From Archivesica marissinica (taxonomy: Eukaryota > Mollusca > Bivalvia > Venerida > Vesicomyidae): a DNA stretch of 64,000 bases. This document shows positions 24,891 to 37,796 of the stretch, one piece after another; positions within the stretch are counted from its first letter, which is position 1; every line of letters starts with the position of its first letter. The stretch spans positions 16,301,043 to 16,365,042 of the forward strand of contig CM026391.1 of NCBI GenBank assembly GCA_014843695.1, given 5' to 3'. The notes beneath the pieces are model-generated. The model did not search any database. It was given only the letters and a program-made list of their open reading frames with translations, and was not told the origin of the DNA. The position numbers were made by a program, and so were the translations under genes.

Positions 24891-26103
24891 ATGCCCTTCT
24901 ACCCTCCTCCCTGTCTGGCTGTAGTCCATGCCCTTCTACCCGCCTCCCTGTCTGGCTGTAGTCCATGCCCTTCTACCCTCCTCCCTGTCTGGCTGTAGTC
25001 CATGCCCTTCTACCCTCCTCCCTGTTTGGCTGTAGTCCATGCCCTTCTACCCTCCTCCCTGTCTGGCTGTAGTCCATGCCCTTCTTACCCTCCTCCCTGT
25101 CTGGCTGTAGTCCATTTTTTTGTTGGTGTGTTGTTTTTTTGTTGGTGTGTTGCCCTTCTACCCTCCTCCCTGTCTGGCTGTAGTCCATGCCCTTCTACCC
25201 TCCTCTCTGTCTGGTGTGTTGTTTTTTGTTGGTGTAGTCCATGCCCTTCTACCCTCCTCTCTGTCTGGCTGTAGTCCATGCCCTTCTACCCTCCTCCCTG
25301 TCTGGCTGTAGTCCATGCCCTTCTACCCTCCTCTCTGTCTGGCTGTAGTCCATGCCCTTCTACCCTCCTCCCTGTCTGGCTGTAGTCCATGCCCTTCTAC
25401 CCTCCTCTCTGTCTGGCTGTAGTCCATGCCCTTCTACCCTCCTCCCTGTCTGTCTGTAGTCCATGCCCTTCTACCCTCCTCTCTGTCTGGCTGTAGTCCA
25501 TGCCCTTCTACCCTCCTCCCTGTCTGGCTGTAGTCCATGCCCTTCTACCCTCCTCTCTGTCTGGCTGTAGTCCATGCCCTTCTACCCTCCTCCCTTAGTG
25601 GAAGTCGTGATAGCTCAGTGGTAGTGCGTTTGCTTCACATGCGAAAGGCCCGGAGTTCGAGCCCCGCTGGAGCTGTTACGATTGTGTCCTTAGGCAAGGC
25701 ATTTAAATTCCACATGCCTCTTCTCTCTCCCTCATGGCGATGGATTCCATCAGGAATGAGGTCTCGAGAGTGATTAGTATAAGTTATAAGAACTTGTTTC
25801 GCAATTGAGCTAAAATAAATTTGTATAAACCTCCCTGTCTGGCTGTAGTCCATGCCCTTCTACCCTCCTCCCTGTCTGGCTGTAATCCATGCCCTTCTAC
25901 CCTCCTCCCTGTATGGCTGTAGTCCATGCCCTTCTACCCTCCTCCCTGTCTGGCTGTAGTCCATGCCCTTCTACCCTCCTCCCTGTCTGGCTGTAGTCCA
26001 TGCCCTTCTACCCTCCTCCCTGTATGGCTGTAGTCCATGCCCTTCTACCCTCCTCCCTGTCTGGCTGTAGTCCATGCCCTTCTACCCTCCCTGTATGGCT
26101 GTA
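24891..26103. repeat. 37-bp CT-rich array (about 25 copies), interrupted by S2 SINE
   Basis: The unit is TGTCTGGCTGTAGTCCATGC followed by CCTTCTACCCTCCTCCC. Variants CTCTCTG and TATGGCTG occur in blocks. GT-rich islands interrupt it at 25117-25155 and 25213-25240. SINEs sit inside it (25604-25829) and at its right end (26104). Confidence 0.94.
25604..25829 (+). mobile_element. S2 SINE inserted in the 37-bp array
   Basis: A complete head: A box region GATAGCTCAGTGGTAGTGCG and B box GGAGTTCGAGCCCC. The body ends TTGTTTCGCAATTGAGC and AAAATAAATTTGTATAAA. CCTCCCT on both sides is a plausible 7-bp TSD, so the array predates the insertion. Confidence 0.88.
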
Positions 26104-26366
26104 GTCCGCCTCCGTGGTCTAGTGCTTAAGGTCGCTGACTTGTATACCACTGTAACCTATCATCACTGATGGTCACGGGTTCGAGCCCCGCTCAGGCCGT
26201 GTCTCATTTATATGAAAAAGTTGGCAGTTTCTTACGGAGGTTGGTGCACCCAAGTACTGGTTAACCGCTGGAGCCTGCCCAGGAAAGGTGTTGTTAGGTA
26301 AACTGCCCGCCGGCGATATAGCCCGAAATCGTGCTGATGCAGGCGTAAAACCCGAAATATAACATA
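26104..26366 (+). mobile_element. S1 SINE at the right end of the 37-bp array
   Basis: The head has TGGTCTAGTGCTTAAGG (a weakened A box) and an intact B box GGTTCGAGCCCC. It is flanked by CTGTATGGCTGT on the left and CTGTCTGGCTGT on the right, a near-perfect TSD made of array sequence. Confidence 0.9.
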
Positions 26367-27054
26367 ACTGTCTGGCTGTGCTAATTAGTATGCTAATGAT
26401 TTATGAAGTGTTGATGTCCACTTTGACCTTGTGTAGAACTATTAAGGTACCTGCTTGATCCCATATCTTGTCATCAGTTTCCAATCACCAGATCTCCTCT
26501 CATCTTCCACACATCTAAAGTAGTAAAGTTATTGTCATTCCCCTCTTCACTTTCATCTTAATTGCTCAATAGGATGGCAATGGCTTCCTGTGGACAAACA
26601 ATTGTATCACCTTCAGCAGATAAATTAGATCCCATCTAAGACCTGGCAGAATGATTTATAGTGACAATATCATTGTCATCTCTGTTTTTGAGTACTGTGT
26701 GCCTCTTCTTAACAGTGTGGTCACTGTATATTAATTGCTTGAATAGATGATAATCTAAGCTTGCTTATCAGGATAGATCAGAGAAATATGGAAATGATGG
26801 GGAGAGTGAATGAAGGTAGACTATAGAAGTGTCAGATTTGCAAAAGAGATACAGGCATTTGTTTGTAGATGGATGAATGAAATGAAGTCAGTGAGTTACA
26901 TAATCATTATATATACAAAATACTGCATGGTACGGTTCTGCAGGTTATCATTATAACAAATGCATTAACTTTGGGTGATTATTATTATAAATATGGTAAT
27001 TTGCCAGGGGCGGGCGGGGGGGGGGATACCTCTTGTTATTTATGGGTTTTTGGT
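26367..27054. other. No gene seen
   Basis: Unique-looking sequence with a G-rich run near 27006-27026 and no recognised exon or element. Confidence 0.5.
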
Positions 27055-27222
27055 TTAACCCTTAAAATGCTTATCACAACAGAAGTTGGTTTTGCAAACA
27101 ACATAGATAGTGGAGCTAAAATACTTATAGCAAACAACATAGATCCTGAGCAGCCGAGGCGCTATGCCGGAGCTGATCTGTATCTATGTTGTTTGCACAT
27201 TCCTTCCAATTTATTTGGTTGA
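27055..27222 (+). mobile_element. MITE-C-like element with hairpin
   Basis: TTAACCCTTAAAATGC starts the copy. A large imperfect hairpin (27130-27198) pairs GCAAACAACATAGATCC with GGTATCTATGTTGTTTGC-like sequence. The right terminus is not clear. GGTTGATAGTTCT at its end resembles the following array unit. Confidence 0.55.
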
Positions 27223-27272
27223 TAGTTCTAAGGACACAATCGTAACGGCTATAGCTGGGCGCTAACTCGCGG

Positions 27273-28608
27273 TAACTCTGATAGTTCTTACCATCTCCCT
27301 GAGAGGTTAAACTTTTTACCATCTCCCTGAGAGGTTGATAGTTCTTACTATCCCCTGAGAGGTTGATAGTTCTTACCATCCCCCTGAGAGGTTGATAGTT
27401 CTTACCATCCCCCTGAGAGGTTGATAGTTCTTACTATCCCCTGAGAGGTTAAACTTCTTACCATCTCCCTGAGAGGTTAAACTTCTTACCATCTCCCTGA
27501 GAGGTTGATAGTTCTTACTATCCCCCTGAGAGGTTGATAGTTCTTACTATCCCCTGATAGGTTGATAGTTCTTACTATCCCCTGAGAGGTTGATAGTTCT
27601 TACCATCCCCCTGAGAGGTTGATAGTTCTTACTATCCCCTGAGAGGTTGATAGTTCTTACCATCTCCCTGAGAGGTTGATAGTTCTTACCATCTCCCTGA
27701 GAGGTTGATAGTTCTTACTATCCCCTGAGAGGTTGATAGTTCTTACTATCCCCTGAGAGGTTAAACTTTTTACCATCTCCCTGAGAGGTTAAACTTCTTA
27801 CCATCTCCCTGAGAGGTTGATAGTTCTTACCATCTCACTGAGAGGTTAAACTTCTTACTGTCTCCCTGAGAGATTAAACTTCTTACCATCTCCCTGAGAG
27901 GTTGATAGTTCTTATCATCCCCCTGAGAGGTTAAACTTCTTACCATCCCCCTGAGAGGTTGATAGTTCTTACCATCCCCCTGAGAGGTTGATAGTTCTTA
28001 CCATCTACCTGAGAGGTTGATAGTTCTTACCATCCCCCTGAGAGGTTGATAGTTCTTACCATCCCCCTGAGAGGTTGATAGTTCTTACCATCCCCCTGAG
28101 AGTTTGATAGTTCTTACCATCTACCTGAGAGGTTGATAGTTCTTACCATCCCCTGAGAAGTTAAACTTCTTACCATCTCCCTGAAAAGTTGATAGTTCTT
28201 ACTGAGAAGTTAAACTTCTTACCATCTCCCTGAAAAGTTGATAGTTCTTATCACCTACCAGAGAGGTTGATAGTTCTTACCATCTACTTGAGAGGTTGAT
28301 AGTTCTTACTGTCTACCTGAGAGGTTGATAGTTCTTACCATCCCCCTGAGAGGTTGATAGTTCTTACCATCCCCCTGAGAGGTTGATAGTTCTTACCATC
28401 CCCTGAGAAGTTAAACTTCTTACCATCTCCCTGAAAAGTTGATAGTTCTTACTGAGAGGTTAAACTTCTTACCATCTCCCTGAAAAGTTGATAGTTCTTA
28501 TCACCTACCAGAGAGGTTGATAGTTCTTACCAGAGAGGTTGATAGTTCTTACTGTCTACCTGATAGGTTGATATTTCTTACCGTCTACCGAGAGGTTGAT
28601 AGTTAAGC
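27273..28608. repeat. 29-bp array ending next to an eIF5B splice acceptor
   Basis: The unit is GTTGATAGTTCTTACCATCC followed by CCCTGAGAG, about 46 copies, mixed with GTTAAACTTCTTACC variants. A 250-bp higher-order period is visible: 28141-28290 recurs at 28391-28540. It ends about 28 nt before the exon at 28637. Confidence 0.94.
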
Positions 28609-28636
28609 CAGTTCTTAATTTTTCTATGTATTTCAG

Positions 28637-28798
28637 GTGAAAGCAATTCATGGCCTCGGTACAACTATTGATGTGATCCTGGTGAATGGCAAACTAAACG
28701 AAGGTGATCAAATAGTGATAGCGGGGACGGAGGGACCCATTGTCACTCAGATAAGGGGCCTGCTCATGCCACAACCCATGAAGGAACTGCGAGTAAAG
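28637..28798 (+). CDS. EIF5B: eIF5B internal exon (domain II)
   Basis: This exon encodes 54 residues of eukaryotic translation initiation factor 5B, the cytoplasmic GTPase that joins the 60S subunit to the 48S complex. The peptide opens with [18 protein letters not shown], continues with EGDQIVIAG, and ends with [14 protein letters not shown] and PMKELRVK. These are the conserved stretches of the beta-barrel domain II that follows the G domain. The exon is flanked by TTTCAG (28631-28636) and GTGAGT (28799-28804), and both junctions are phase 0. It is continuous in protein order with the exon at 50873, where the family reads ELRVK followed by (N/A)QYE. A 29-bp array ends about 28 nt before the acceptor, and a 23-bp array begins about 34 nt after the donor. 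The reading frame is intact. Identification is from recognised family sequence; splicing is inferred from consensus sites. Confidence 0.95.
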
Positions 28799-28832
28799 GT
28801 GAGTGACATTTGTCCAAAAATTATTGTTGACC

Positions 28833-31800
28833 AGTACCGACCACGTGTAACTGCCAATACCGACCACATGTAACTGCCAATACCATCCACGTGTAACTGC
28901 CAATACCGACCACGTGTAGCTGCCAATACTGACCATGTCTAACTGCCAATACCAACCACGTGTAACTGCCAATACCGACAACGTGTAACTGCCAATACTG
29001 ACCATGTGTAACTGCCAATACTGACCATGTGTAACTGCCAATACTGACCATGTGTAACTGCCAATACCGACCATGTGTAACTGCCAATATCATCCATGTG
29101 TAACTGCCAATACCGACCATGTGTAACTGCCAATACCGACCATGTGTAACTGCCAATATCATCCATGTGTAACTGCCAATACCATCCATGTGTAACTGCC
29201 AATACTGACCATGTGTAACTGCCAATATCATCCATGTGTAACTGCCAATACCGACCATGTGTAACTGCCAATACCATCCATGTGTAACTGCCAATACCGA
29301 CCATGTGTAACTGCCAATACCGACCATGTGTAACTGCCAATACCGACCATGTGTAACTGCCAATACCGACCATGTGTAACTGCCAATACTGACCATGTGT
29401 AACTGCCAATACCATCCATGTGTAACTGCCAATACCGACCATGTGTAACTGCCAATACCGACCATGTGTAACTGCCAATACCGACCATGTGTAACTGCCA
29501 ATACCATCCATGTGTAACTGCCAATACCGACCATGTGTAACTGCCAATACCATCCATGTGTAACTGCCAATACCGACCATGTGTAACTGCCAATACCGAC
29601 CATGTGTAACTGCCAATACCATCCATGTGTAACTGCCAATACCGACCATGTGTAACTGCCAGTACCGACCACTTGTAACTGCCAATACCATCCATGTGTA
29701 ACTGCCAATACCATCCATGTGTAACTGCCAATACCATCCATGTGTAACTGCCAATACCATCCATGTGTAACTGCCAATACCATCCATGTGTAACTGCCAA
29801 TACCGACCATGTGCAACTGCCAATACCGACCATGTGTAACTGCCAATACCGACCATGTGTAACTGCCAATACCGACCATGTGTAACTGCCAATACCATCC
29901 ATGTGTAACTGCCAATACTGACCACGTGTAACTGCCAATACCGACCATGTGTAACTGCCAATACCGACCATGTGTAACTGCCAATACCGGCCATGTGTAA
30001 CTGCCAATACCGACCATGTGTAACTGCCAATACCGACCACTTGTAACTGCCAATACCGACCACGTGTAACTGCCAATACCGACCATGTGTAACTGCCAAT
30101 ACCGACCATGTGTAACTGCCAATACCGATCATGTGTAACTGCCAATACCGACCATGTGTAACTGCCAATACCGACCATGTGTAACTGCCAATACCGACCA
30201 TGTGTAACTGCCAATATCATCCATGTGTAACTGCCAATACCGACCATGTGTAACTGCCAATATCATCCATGTGTAACTGCCAATATCATCCATGTGTAAC
30301 TGCCAATACGACCACTTGTAACTGCCAATACCGACCACGTGTAACTGCCAATACCGACCATGTGTAACTGCCAATACCGACCATGTGTAACTGCCTGTAC
30401 CGACCATGTGTAACTGCCAATACCGACCATGTGTAACTGCCAATACCGACCATGTGTAACTGCCAATACCGACCATGTGTAACTGCCAATACTGACCATG
30501 TGTAACTGCCAATACCGACCATGTGTAACTGCCAATACCGACCATGTGTAACTGCCAATACCGACCATTTGTAACTGCTGTACTGACCACGTGTAACTGC
30601 CAATACCAACCACGTGTAACTGCCAATACTGACCATGTGTAACTGCCAATACCGACCATGTGTAACTGCTAATAATGTCCATGTGTAACTGCCAATACCG
30701 ACCACGTGTAACTGCCAATACCGACCATGTGTAACTGCCAATACTGACCATGTGTAACTGCCAATACTGACCACGTGTAACTGCCAATACCGACCATGTG
30801 TAACTGCCAATACCGACCATGTGTAACTGACTGTACTGACCATGTGTAACTGCCAGTACCAACCATGTGTAACTGCCAATACTGACCATGTGTAACTGCC
30901 AATACCGACCATGTGTAACTGCCAATACCGACCATGTGTAACTGCCAATACCGTCCATGTGTAACTGCCAATACCGACCATGTGTAACTGCCAGTACCGA
31001 CCATTGTAACTGCCATACTCCATGTGTAACTGCCAATACCACCATGTAACTGCCAATACCGACCATGTGTAACTGCCAATACCGACCATGTGTAACTGCC
31101 AATACCAACCATGTGTAGCTGCCAATACCGACCACGTGTAACTGCCAATACCGACCATGTGTAACTAACTGTACTGCCACGTGTAACTGCCAATACTGAC
31201 CATGTGTAACTGCCAATACCCATGTGTAACTGCCAATACCGATCACGTGTAACTGCCAATACCGACCATGTGTAACTGCCAATACCCATGTGTAACTGCC
31301 AATACCGACCATGTGTAACTGCCAATACCCATGTAACTGCCATACCGACCACGTGTAACTGCCAATACCGACCATGTGTAACTGCCAATACCGACCATGT
31401 GTAACTGCTGTACTGACCATGTGTAACTGCCAATACCGTGTTGTGTGTGTTGTGGTGTTGTGCGTACCATGTGTAACTGCCAATACCGACCATGTGTAAC
31501 TGCCAATACCGACCATGTGTAACTGCCAATACCGACCATGTGTAACTGCCAATGTCATACTGCCATGTGTAACTGCCAATACCGACCATGTGTAACTGCC
31601 AATACCATCATGTAACTGCCAATACCGACCATGTGTAACTGCCAATACCGACCATGTGTAACTGCCAATACCACCTGTGTAACTGCCAATACCGACCATG
31701 TGTAACTGCCAATACCGACCATGTGTAACTGCCAATACCGACCATGTGTAACTGCCAATACCGACCATGTGTAACTGCCATATACCATGTGTAACTGCCA

Positions 31801-34800
31801 ATACCGACCATGTGTAACTGCCAATACCGACCATGTGTAACTGCCAATACTGACCATGTGTAACTGCCAATACCGACCATGTGTAACTGCCAATACTCGA
31901 CCATTGTGTAACTGCCAATACCGACCATGTGTAACTGCCAATACCGTCCATGTAACTGCCAATACCGACCACGTGTAACTGCCAATACCGACCATGTGTA
32001 ACTGCCAATACCGACCATGTGTAACTGCCAATACCGACCATGTGTAACTGCCAATACCGACCATGTGTAACTGCCAATACCGACCATGTGTAACTGCCAA
32101 TACCGACCACGTGTAACTGCCAATACCGACCATGTGTAACTGCCAATACCGACCATGTGTAACTGCCAATACCGACCATGTGTAACTGCCAATACCGACC
32201 ATGTGTGTTGTGTTGTGTGTGTTGGTGTGTTGTGTGTTGTTGTGTTGTGTGTAACTGCCAATACCGACCATGTGTAACTGCCAATACCGACCATGTGTAA
32301 CTGCCAATACCGTAACTGCCAATACGACCATGTGTAACTGCCAATACCGACCATGTGTAACTGCCAATATCATCCATGTGTAACTGCAATATCTGTGTAA
32401 CTGCCAATATCATCCACTTGTAACTGCCAATTTGTACCGACCATGTGTAACTGCCAATACCGACCATGTGTAACTGCCAGTACCGACCATGTGTAACTGC
32501 CAATACCGACCATGTGTAACTGCCAATACCGACCATGTGTAACTGCCAATACCGACCATGTGTAACTGCCAATACCGACCATGTGTAACTGCCAATACCG
32601 ACCATGTGTAACTGCCAATACCGACCATGTGTAACTGCCAATACCGACCATGTGTAACTGCCAATACCGACCATGTGTAACTGCCAATACCGACCATGTG
32701 TAACTGCCAATACCACCATGTGTAACTGCCAATACCGACCACGTGTAACTGCCAATACCGACCATGTGTAACTGCCAATACTGACCACGTGTAACTGCCA
32801 ATACCGACCATGTGTAACTGCCAATACCGACCATGTGTAACTGCCAATACCGACCATGTGTAACTGCCAATACCGACCATGTGTAACTGCCAGTACCGAC
32901 CATGTGTAACTGCCAATACCAACCATGTGTAACTGCCAATACTGACCATGTGTAACTGCCAATACCGACCATGTGTAACTGCCAATACCGACCATGTGTA
33001 ACTGCCAATACCGACCATGTGTAACTGCCAATACCGACCATGTGTAACTGCCAATACCGACCATGTGTAACTGCCAATACCATCCATGTGTAACTGCCAA
33101 TACCGACCACGTGTAACTGCCAATACCGACCATGTGTAACTGCCAATACCGACCATGTGTAACTGCCAATACCGGCCATGTGTAACTGCCAATACCGACC
33201 ATGTGTAACTGCCAATACCGACCACTTGTAACTGCCAATACCGACCACGTGTAACTGCCAATACCGACCATGTGTAACTGCCAATACCGACCATGTGTAA
33301 CTGCCAATACCGATCACGTGTAACTGCCAATACCGACCATGTGTAACTGCCAATATCATCCATGTTTAACTGCCAATACCGACCATGTGTAACTGCCAAT
33401 ATCATCCATGTGTAACTGCCAATACCGACCATGTGTAACTGCCAATATCATCCATGTGTAACTGCCAATATCATCCATGTGTAACTGCCAATATCATCCA
33501 CTTGTAACTGCCAATACCGACCACGTGTAACTGCCAATACCGACCATGTGTAACTGCCAATACCGACCATGTGTAACTGCCTGTACCGACCATGTGTAAC
33601 TGCCAATACCGACCATGTGTAACTGCCAATACTGACCATGTGTAACTGCCAGTACCGACCATGTGTAACTGCCAATACTGACCATGTGTAACTGCCAATA
33701 CCGACCACGTGTAACTGCCAATACCGACCATGTGTAACTGCCAATACCGACCATTTGTAACTAACTGTACTGACCACGTGTAACTGCCAATACCAACCAC
33801 GTGTAACTGCCAATACTGACCATGTGTAACTGCCAATACCGACCATGTGTAACTGCCAATAATGTCCATGTGTAACTGCCAATACCGACCACGTGTAACT
33901 GCCAATACCGACCACGTGTAACTGCCAATACTGACCATGTGTAACTGCCAATACTGACCACGTGTAACTGCCAATACCGACCATGTGTAACTGCCAATAC
34001 CGACCATGTGTAACTAACTGTACTGACCACGTGTAACTGCCAGTACCAACCACGTGTAACTGCCAATACTGACCATGTGTAACTGCCAATACCGACCATG
34101 TGTAACTGCCAATACCGACCATGTGTAACTGCCAATACCATCCATGTGTAACTGCCAATACCGACCATGTGTAACTGCCAGTACCGACCACTTGTAACTG
34201 CCAATACCATCCATGTGTAACTGCCAATACCATCCATGTGTAACTGCCAATACCGACCATGTGTAACTGCCAATACCGACCATGTGTAACTGCCAATACC
34301 AACCATGTGTAACTGCCAATACCGACCACGTGTAACTGCCAATACCGACCATGTGTAACTGCCAATACCGACCATGTGTAACTAACTGTACTGACCACGT
34401 GTAACTGCCAATACCAACCATGTGTAACTGCCAATACTGACCATGTGTAACTGCCAATACCATCCATGTGTAACTGCCAATACCGACCATGTGTAACTGC
34501 CAATACCGACCATGTGTAACTGCCAATACCGACCACGTGTAACTGCCAATACCATCCATGTGTAACTGCCAATACCGACCACGTGTAACTGCCAATACCG
34601 ACCATGTGTAACTGCCAATACCGACCATGTGTAACTGCCAATACCGGCCATGTGTAACTGCCAATACCGACCATGTGTACTGCCAATACCGACCACGTGT
34701 AACTGCCAATACCGACCATGTAACTGCATACCGACCACGTGTAACTGCCAATACTGACCATGTGTAACTGCCAATACCGACCATGTGTAACTGCCAATAC

Positions 34801-35682
34801 CGATCACGTGTAACTGCCAATACCGACCATGTGTAACTGCCAATATCATCCATGTGTAACTGCCAATACCGACCATGTGTAACTGCCAATATCATCCACT
34901 TGTAACTGCCAATACCGACCACGTGTAACTGCCAATACCGACCATGTGTAACTGCCAATACCGACCATGTGTAACTGCCAGTACCGACCATGTGTAACTG
35001 CCAATACCGACCACGTGTAACTGCCAATACCGACCATGTGTAACTGCCAATACCGACCACGTGTAACTGCCAATACCGACCATGTGTAACTGCCAATACC
35101 GACCATGTGTAACTGCCAATACCGACATGTGTAACTGCCATACCGACCATGTGTAACTGCCAATAGCTTGTTGGTGTTGGTACCGACCATGTGTAGCTGC
35201 CAATACCGACCACGTGTAACTGCCAATACCGACCATGTGTAACTGCAATATGCCAGACCAGTGTAACTGCCAATACCGACCATGTGTAACTGCCAATACC
35301 GACCATGTGTAACTGCCAATACCGACCATGTGTAACTGCCAGTACCGACCATGTGTAACTGCCAATACCGACCATGTGTAACTGCCTGTACCGACCATGT
35401 GTAACTGCCAATACCGACCATGTGTAACTGCCAATACTGACCATGTGTAACTGCCAGTACCGACCATGTGTAACTGCCAATACTGACCATGTGTAACTGC
35501 CAATACCAACCACGTGTAACTGCCAATACCGACCATGTGTAACTGCCAATACCGACCATGTGTAACTAACTGTACTGACCACGTGTAACTGCCAATACCG
35601 ACCACGTGTAACTGCCAATACCAACCATGTGTAACTGCCAATACCGACCATGTGTAACTGCCAATACCGACAACGTGTCTTT
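28833..35682. repeat. 23-bp array starting next to an eIF5B splice donor (about 300 copies)
   Basis: The unit is TAACTGCCAATACCGACCAT followed by GTG. Variants include CACGTG for CATGTG, ACTGACC for ACCGACC, and ACCATCC. The minus strand lacks stops in all three frames over long stretches because 23 is not a multiple of 3 and the unit has no TTA, CTA or TCA in that register; these frames are by-products. Indel-rich stretches at 30950-32460 and 34670-35260, and GT-rich islands, suggest poor consensus there. Confidence 0.96.
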
Positions 35683-35716
35683 TGTCTGGAGACTATCTAA
35701 AAGGTATTGAAGACAC

Positions 35717-36257
35717 TTAAAGCGACACTATATCGGTGAAAAAACAAATTTCTTACAGAATGTAATTTCCTGTATTATGGATTTTTTCTCCAAATATTTG
35801 CTGCAGAATCGGACTATTTAAACGACGTTTAACAAAATAACATAACAAAACGTAATGTAATTATGGGCAACAGCCACGTGTAATGCACAACGAGCGTATC
35901 CTCTATAACAACATTTCTGGTAAAGAGTGACCGTTATATCCCGCCTATTGTGCCGGTACATATTTATTTTTAGACTACTCTGATTTAAATTATCTCTAAG
36001 CGATAGTAGTTAGTAGCATAGCACGTGCTTACTATAGACTCCAATAATAAATAATTCAGAGGCGTAGCTGACCGTTATATGAAATCCTACTTTCACTTTT
36101 GAGAGTTTGTTGACCACAAAAACACTGTTTATGTATTGAAATTTATGTGTGTTTAAATGTGTTCGAAATATTTTGGAAGAATTTGTATAGTAGCAATGCT
36201 ATTTATACATAAAGACATTTTTTTTGTGTTGCTGTTTTCGATGAAATGTCGCTTTAA
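35717..36257. mobile_element. 541-bp inverted-repeat element at TTAA
   Basis: TTAAAGCGACA (35717-35727) and TGTCGCTTTAA (36247-36257) form perfect 11-bp ends. The similarity continues imperfectly inward (TATCGGTGAAAA versus a TCATCGAAAA complement). No coding capacity. It may be another TTAA-target non-autonomous element. Confidence 0.55.
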
Positions 36258-36269
36258 ATGAAACTTGCA

Positions 36270-37290
36270 AAGGATGGAGGACAATGAGAGGAAGTGCAAT
36301 GAGCAAGAACCATAATCCAACCTCAAGTAATAACTCAATTATCTCCCCTTTACTATATTTTACCCAAAAGTATATTTGTCCAGAGAAGATCTCAAATTGT
36401 AATGATGGATTACAATAAAGCTTGGTGTATAAATAAAGGTTACTCAGGGGATGTGCAGTGAACTAGAATCATTCTCATAGCTTAAGTAAATACTGCATTA
36501 TGGCCCTTTGAAATGTTATGCATATGCTATAAGAGTATTTTTGCCCAGAGAATAACTCATAAAGTACCGAACAAATTTCATTGTAGCTTGGAATATAATG
36601 TGAAATAAGAAAATATACAGTGTGGGTGAAATGTGGAGTATGGCCGTTTGATTTTTTATGTTATACGGTATTGATTATTTTTTATATTATACGGTATTGA
36701 TTATTTTTTATATTATACGGGTATTGATTTTTTTATATATTATACGGTATTGATTATTTTTTATATTATACGGGTATTGATTATTTTTTATATTATATGG
36801 TATTGATTCTTTTTTATGTTATACGGTATTGATTTTTTTATATTATACGGTATTGATTATTTTTTATATTATACAGTATTGATTATTTTTTATATTATAC
36901 GGGTATTGATTATTTTTTATATTATACGGTATTGATTATTTTTTATATTATACGGGTATTGATTTTTTTATATATTATACGGTATTGATTATTTTTTATA
37001 TTATACGGGTATTGATTATTTTTTATATTATACGGGTATTGATTTTTTTTTATATTATATGGTATTGATTCTTTTTTATGTTATACGGTATTGATTTTTT
37101 TATATTATACGGTATTGATTATTTTTTATATTATACGGTATTGATTATTTTTTATATTATACGGGTATTGATTATTTTTTATATTATACGGGTATTGATT
37201 ATTTTTTATATTATACGGTATTGGTTATTGCCCGGAATATCTAAAAGAAAATAAGGAACAAACTTTGGCACATCAAAACAACACATGCCA
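36270..37290. repeat. Three diverged tandem copies of a dispersed repeat of about 175 bp
   Basis: Copy 1 (from about 36270) and copy 2 (from about 36455) share GTGCARTGARC, AGTAAWWACT, TGYCCAGAGAA and a CAAWAAAGCTTGG-like block. A third copy starts near 36620 and resumes at about 37227 (ATTGCCCGGAATATC), with an AT-rich array between its halves. Confidence 0.6.
36650..37225. repeat. 26/27-bp AT-rich array (about 22 copies)
   Basis: The unit is ATTATTTTTTATATTATACG followed by GTATTG or GGTATTG. It interrupts the third dispersed-repeat copy described at 36270-37290. Confidence 0.93.
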
Positions 37291-37796
37291 AATTTAAATA
37301 CAAACATAACTTTTTATTTACAAAATATTTACTTGTTTGTCTGTCCGAAAAAAATTCTAAAATGCAGGTTGAGCATGTTGTGTATTATTCACAATCGGTG
37401 ACACTTTTATATGCGATATTCCTCGGTCAAACTTATTATATACGATATTCCTCATTCATAATAGGAAACGCTTCCAAATTGTTTTTTAGCATCCTTACAA
37501 CAAACAACTTCTACCAAGTTTATTCAATTGTGTCAAGAACCAATTATTTCGTGTTTTCCAAATGTTGTGTGTAGTATTTCTCTGAGTAATAACCAAAGTT
37601 GTTGACAGGGAGTCATAGGTACACAGTCAGGGGAGCAATGCAGACCCTCCTTATGTCCTTGGTTATAGGAGTACTTTCAAATTAGGGTGTAACAAATGTG
37701 GAGATGAGTTTGGATTTGTGGTGAATTTGTTCTTTATTGCAAAATATTGTCCCAATGTTTGCCATCCTCAGTTCATGGCTGAGTGAACATCATTCT
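37291..37796. other. No gene seen
   Basis: Unique-looking AT-rich DNA. A 70-codon open frame (37362-37574) has no recognisable domain. Confidence 0.5.

Noticed and set aside
28694..35651. Minus-strand frames with a [18 protein letters not shown] repeat
   Set aside because: The same 23-residue pattern appears in all three frames, as expected from a 23-bp repeat; not protein genes.
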